DNA of 64,000 nucleotides from the NCBI GenBank assembly GCA_964539665.1, contig CAZIKB010000001.1, positions 62,001 to 126,000 of the forward strand, read 5' to 3'. The notes below the pieces were generated by a model. That model had not been told where the DNA came from, searched no databases, and was given only the letters and a program-made list of their open reading frames with translations. Each line of letters starts with the position of its first letter. The stretch's first letter is position 1. Source of the DNA: CAZIKB01 sp964539665. GTDB taxonomy: Bacteria; Zhuqueibacterota; Zhuqueibacteria; Oceanimicrobiales; Oceanimicrobiaceae. Position numbers and translations under genes: made by a program. Positions 60,610 to 64,000 of the stretch are shown here, in pieces.

Positions 60610-63600
60610 CTAATTATTTAAAGTTTTCTCTTTTTGTTCACGGTTTAAAGCTTCAAAGTATTTACGGATGAGTTCCCGATAGTCTTTTGAATAACCTTCC
60701 TTCATGGCCTTTAACAACTCATTTTTTAAGCGATCTTTATCATTAAGCAAATTTGATGGCAAGGCATCCGGACTCAAAACCTGGTATTCCTTACCTGTTT
60801 CTGCTTTACGTTTTTTGCTGTATTCTCTATTGTGCATTGAACGCTGAGCGTCGAGCAATCTGGAAAGTATTCGTTTTTGTCGATTAATCATAGAGCGATT
60901 TATATTTTGCTTCTGAAAATCCCTTACAACCTCCTCCATATCCTGGCTGACTCTTTCCAGATCACCAAGCATTTCAGAACGATTCCCCATTTCCTTAATT
61001 AATTGTTCAAGGGATTTCCGCAAAGCGTTTTGTTCCGCGGCTAATCGCCCCATTGCTGCTTGCTGCTTCATGCTCAAACCGCCCGGATTTTCCCCGAATT
61101 CAGAAGTTTGTTGATTAATTCCCTGCTGTTTGCCGGACATGCCCATTAGACGCTGCATCATTTCCTGAAATCCAATAGCTGAAGATGCACCGCTTAAATT
61201 TTGCATTGATTCGAGCAGATGTGAAACAGCCTCATTTAGGCCGGACATAGCCTGTCCCTGGTTTTGCGCCGAACTTCCGCTTTTCCTGGCTTCTAATGAT
61301 TGCATAGATTCTTGCATACCTTGCGCGGATTTACCAAGCGCTTTACCAATCTCTGGCGTTACAAAAAAGGTTTTTTGCGATAGTTCATAAAGGTGATTGG
61401 TAACTCTTGAAAGGCCTCCCAGTAAATCCTGCTGTTTATCTGCGGACTCGTTCATACCTGGTGAATTCCTGTCCATGCCTTTTGTTGAGTTCATCAGGTT
61501 TTCTTGTTGTTTTGACAGATTGAGCAAGTCGTAGGAAGCCCGGCTGAGTTCTCGCATCATTTCTTGTTTCTGTTCATCCGAAAGTTCCTGCTGAGCGGTT
61601 TGCAGTGTTTCTAGTAATTCCTGCAGATTTTGAGAGATTTGCTGACCGGATTTTTGTGCGCCTTGCATATTTCCAGACTGAAATTGTTGCGTAGCGTTTT
61701 GCATTTTCGATTTCAAACCATTTTGCTCAATCTCATTCTGTGCGGCCTCGATTCGACTTTGCGGCATTTTCGGAAATTCAGACATCTGGTTTTTTAAATC
61801 TTCTAAATCCTGAGACAAATTTTCCGTATCGCGCCGAATGCTGCTCTGCTCTTGAGCATATTTGCTGCTATTATTTGTATCTTGCGCTTCATTTGCTTGA
61901 TTATTCAGTTCCTCCTGACGTCTAAGCAAATCCTGGGCTTTACGTACCGCCTCATCTAATTGTTGTTCGATTTGTAACTTTTTTAGCAAATTAATCGTTC
62001 TTTCAACGCTTTTCAAAAAATCCTCTTGCGATGCAGAAAACTTTTCCATCGCTTCTTTAAGCTTCTCCGGATCTATATCATCAAATGATTTCTGTAATTC
62101 TTGCAACGCTTCCTGAATTTCTGGTGTGAGCATTTCTTCCATTAGCTTTTGAAGCTCTTGATATTTCTGTAGCGTCTCCATTGAAAGCAAATCATTTTGC
62201 TCCATGCGACTCACCATTTCATCTAATTTTTCCTGAATGTCCTGCAAATCTTCCTGCATCTTCTCCTGCGCCTGAACAGCTTCCTGCACTTTCTGTTGTT
62301 CCTCCCATTTTAACTCAGGCTCTCTTTTCATCTCCTGTACGATTTCCTGCAAATCATCTTTCAGGGTTCTACTCTTCTCGTACATTTCTTCCAAGCCTTC
62401 GAAAGTCTCCTCATGACCGCGCGCTATTTCATCATAGATTTCGTAAATCGATGGGAACCGAACCCGGTAAGTTAAACTTTTAGAACTTTTCGGTCCGGTT
62501 ATTTTGTCGTTATCAAACGCTTCTGCATAATAAGTTATTACATCTTCCGGAAAAATTTCTAACTTCGAAAGTTCCCAGGTGTGATTCAATAATATTTTGT
62601 CGTCGTTTTGTTTCGGCAATTGCAACTTTAAAAACTGTCGTTTGCCTTCTTGCAGACCACCGCGAACAATTTGATACCCCAAACGTAATTGCGAGAATCC
62701 GTAATCATCCTGGGCTTCGATGGTTAATGGTATCAACATATCATCGCCTAAATCGACATCCTGTCCGGGAAAGGTAATTTGTACTGAAGGAAATTGATCC
62801 TCTAACACCGTCATCCGGTATTCAATTGGACTGGCATTTTCTCGATCCTTTTTATCAATTAAATTAAAGTGATACTTACCCGATCCCAAAAGCGTGAATT
62901 TACCGGAAACCTCCTGACCTGAAATATCTAATGGCTTATTCTTATTATCATCAAACATAATCGTGGCATCTTTAACGGTTTTATTGGTTTTAGCAAACAC
63001 CTCTACAACAGAACCCTTCAAGGCCGAAATATCGCCAACATTTTCATCCAAAAATTGGCTGCCCAATTTTGAATATCCAGGATAAGTAAGTTTGACTTGC
63101 AAATTTCTGATGAATGGCCGCTCGACGACTGAAATGGCATATTGTTGGCTCTTTTGATTATCAGATTCCACATAATACTTTGTATCATCCTTAATGTTAT
63201 TTATGGTGTATGTAAACACACTCTCGTGGCTTGGGGTAAGAACACGCAATACAAAATCTTTTGAGGACTCCCGTTTAAGGGCAAGATTGATTTTCGACAC
63301 ATCATCCCCGCCAACTGTGGTTTGAATTTGAACATCATCGCCTTTTACAACTTCAACGTTTCCCGGAGAAACGCTGAAAGTCAATCCTGACTTTTTTGAA
63401 AAAGTTTGCCCGGGATTCAGTAATCGATGAGTAGCGTTTTTCAGAGGAGCCGGATAAATAAAAAAAATCAGCAAAAATACGATAGTACTTCCACACCAAT
63501 ATTTAAACATCTTTTTAGCAGGTTCGGAATCAGCAACCGAATTGAAATCCAGATTCTTTACTTCCTGGTCAATTTTCGATAGGGAGGCATCTGCTAATTC

Positions 63601-63993
63601 CAGTGAATAACCTTCCGGATTTTTCTTGTGCTTTTCAAAAACCTGCAATGCATCGGCCAGCTGATCGCGAATGCTGGTAAAGGAGTTTCCAACTTTGAGC
63701 GCCAGGCGGATGTCATCAGGATAATTCATTTTAAAAAATAATGAATACGATGGACGTATCACAAGCCAGATAAATGCACTTAATGCCAAAATGACTGAGC
63801 AAATAATAATTAGCAACCGTGTGGTAGAATTAAAGTAAAAAATGGCTTCAATAGAAATTACGGTCAAGATGAGAACCAGCGTCAATATTAAAAACGTTAA
63901 AACGCTGGTTGCCAGTCCAAGTTTCTTTATCTGGCTTCTTAAAGAATTCAGGCGTTCGCAAATATTTCGATATGTATCTTGATATACTGCCAT
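60610..63993 (-). CDS. DUF4175-family membrane protein with long coiled coil
   Basis: A 1127-residue protein starting at ATG 63993, only seven bases from the window edge, so an upstream start is possible but not needed. Two membrane helices near the N-terminus (about 27-51 and 58-80), another at about 170-186, then Ig-like periplasmic domains (200-500) and a very long Gln/Glu/Met-rich coiled coil (about 540-1040) with blocks such as M-Q-E-D-L-Q-D-I-Q-E-K-L-D-E-M, and an R/K-rich end. This layout is what I know of DUF4175, common in FCB bacteria and often near BatD/MoxR/VWA gene clusters; function unknown. A TPR gene and the asnB-labelled gene follow on the same strand. Confidence 0.85.
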   Translation of the reverse strand: MAVYQDTYRNICERLNSLRSQIKKLGLATSVLTFLILTLVLILTVISIEAIFYFNSTTRLLIIICSVILALSAFIWLVIRPSYSLFFKMNYPDDIRLALKVGNSFTSIRDQLADALQVFEKHKKNPEGYSLELADASLSKIDQEVKNLDFNSVADSEPAKKMFKYWCGSTIVFLLIFFIYPAPLKNATHRLLNPGQTFSKKSGLTFSVSPGNVEVVKGDDVQIQTTVGGDDVSKINLALKRESSKDFVLRVLTPSHESVFTYTINNIKDDTKYYVESDNQKSQQYAISVVERPFIRNLQVKLTYPGYSKLGSQFLDENVGDISALKGSVVEVFAKTNKTVKDATIMFDDNKNKPLDISGQEVSGKFTLLGSGKYHFNLIDKKDRENASPIEYRMTVLEDQFPSVQITFPGQDVDLGDDMLIPLTIEAQDDYGFSQLRLGYQIVRGGLQEGKRQFLKLQLPKQNDDKILLNHTWELSKLEIFPEDVITYYAEAFDNDKITGPKSSKSLTYRVRFPSIYEIYDEIARGHEETFEGLEEMYEKSRTLKDDLQEIVQEMKREPELKWEEQQKVQEAVQAQEKMQEDLQDIQEKLDEMVSRMEQNDLLSMETLQKYQELQKLMEEMLTPEIQEALQELQKSFDDIDPEKLKEAMEKFSASQEDFLKSVERTINLLKKLQIEQQLDEAVRKAQDLLRRQEELNNQANEAQDTNNSSKYAQEQSSIRRDTENLSQDLEDLKNQMSEFPKMPQSRIEAAQNEIEQNGLKSKMQNATQQFQSGNMQGAQKSGQQISQNLQELLETLQTAQQELSDEQKQEMMRELSRASYDLLNLSKQQENLMNSTKGMDRNSPGMNESADKQQDLLGGLSRVTNHLYELSQKTFFVTPEIGKALGKSAQGMQESMQSLEARKSGSSAQNQGQAMSGLNEAVSHLLESMQNLSGASSAIGFQEMMQRLMGMSGKQQGINQQTSEFGENPGGLSMKQQAAMGRLAAEQNALRKSLEQLIKEMGNRSEMLGDLERVSQDMEEVVRDFQKQNINRSMINRQKRILSRLLDAQRSMHNREYSKKRKAETGKEYQVLSPDALPSNLLNDKDRLKNELLKAMKEGYSKDYRELIRKYFEALNREQKEKTLNN

Positions 63994-64000
63994 AGATACC

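Noticed and set aside
1..64000. CRISPR arrays, rRNA genes, insertion sequences or replication origin
   Set aside because: No short regularly spaced repeats, no rRNA-like sequence, no transposase gene (the integrase-like HTH domains are in regulators) and no dnaA-box cluster noticed.

Overview
The window reads as chromosomal DNA from an uncultured, AT-rich Gram-negative bacterium of the FCB superphylum, closest in flavour to candidate division KSB1, Calditrichota or Ignavibacteria. The reasons are a type IX secretion (T9SS)-style cargo protein with a C-terminal sorting domain next to a PorV/PorQ-family barrel protein, a DUF4175 protein, many TPR proteins, RsbU/SpoIIE-type phosphatases in numbers, and gene starts that often lack a clear Shine-Dalgarno. 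The phylum is an inference from gene content. A 100-N scaffold gap at 34813-34912 shows this is a draft or metagenome assembly.

Layout. 1-3089: the start of a TolC-like efflux protein (cut by the window edge), an AAG-type DNA glycosylase, a zinc-ribbon/AT-hook protein and a membrane metallophosphoesterase. 3439-5601: tex. 5727-6358: a translationally coupled pair that resembles a TumE-type toxin-antitoxin locus. 6524-11208: an accessory module transcribed on the minus strand in the order membrane-anchored receiver, SIR2-like NADase, STAND NTPase with a C-terminal C-type-lectin-fold (DUF1566/Lcl) domain. 11508-16756: two tandem paralogous membrane PP2C phosphatases. 17062-19140: four tRNAs (Arg, Gln, Ser, Ser) around gltX. 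19224-21321: dprA and obg. 21479-36658: a run of STAS antagonist, RsbW-PP2C-TPR fusion, PorV/TPR protein, a roughly 2,765-residue secreted repeat protein broken by the scaffold gap, and a small secreted homologue of its N-terminus. 36793-37917: TPR protein. 38233-43178: central metabolism and housekeeping (pckA, aminotransferase, pta, coaD, rsmD). 43200-46776: PilN-like, PilM-like, pilin-like and ComEA-like proteins. 46782-49598: dnaJ, grpE, hrcA. 49726-53860: ftsX, ftsE, two methyltransferases and pdxA. 54045-63993: TPR/BamE-like protein, thiL, YjbQ family, a periplasmic protein often mislabelled asparagine synthetase B, a TPR lipoprotein-like protein and a DUF4175 protein. Almost everything after 6.5 kb is on the minus strand.

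The most interesting part is the 6.5-11.2 kb module. The last codons of the STAND gene have the signature of a diversity-generating-retroelement (DGR) variable region: ten consecutive codons ending in C, all reachable from AAC by adenine substitution, followed by the terminal V-R-A-V-R. A predicted membrane helix separates the NTPase from the lectin domain, and the upstream, 8-nt-overlapping gene is a SIR2-like protein with its catalytic residues intact. Together this looks like a hypervariable receptor wired to an NAD-consuming effector. No reverse transcriptase or template repeat lies in the window, so the DGR part is inferred from codon pattern only. A second unusual system is the partner-switching cluster: the STAS protein and the kinase-phosphatase fusion next to it share the same integrase-like helix-turn-helix domain, which can be aligned without gaps over about 54 residues.
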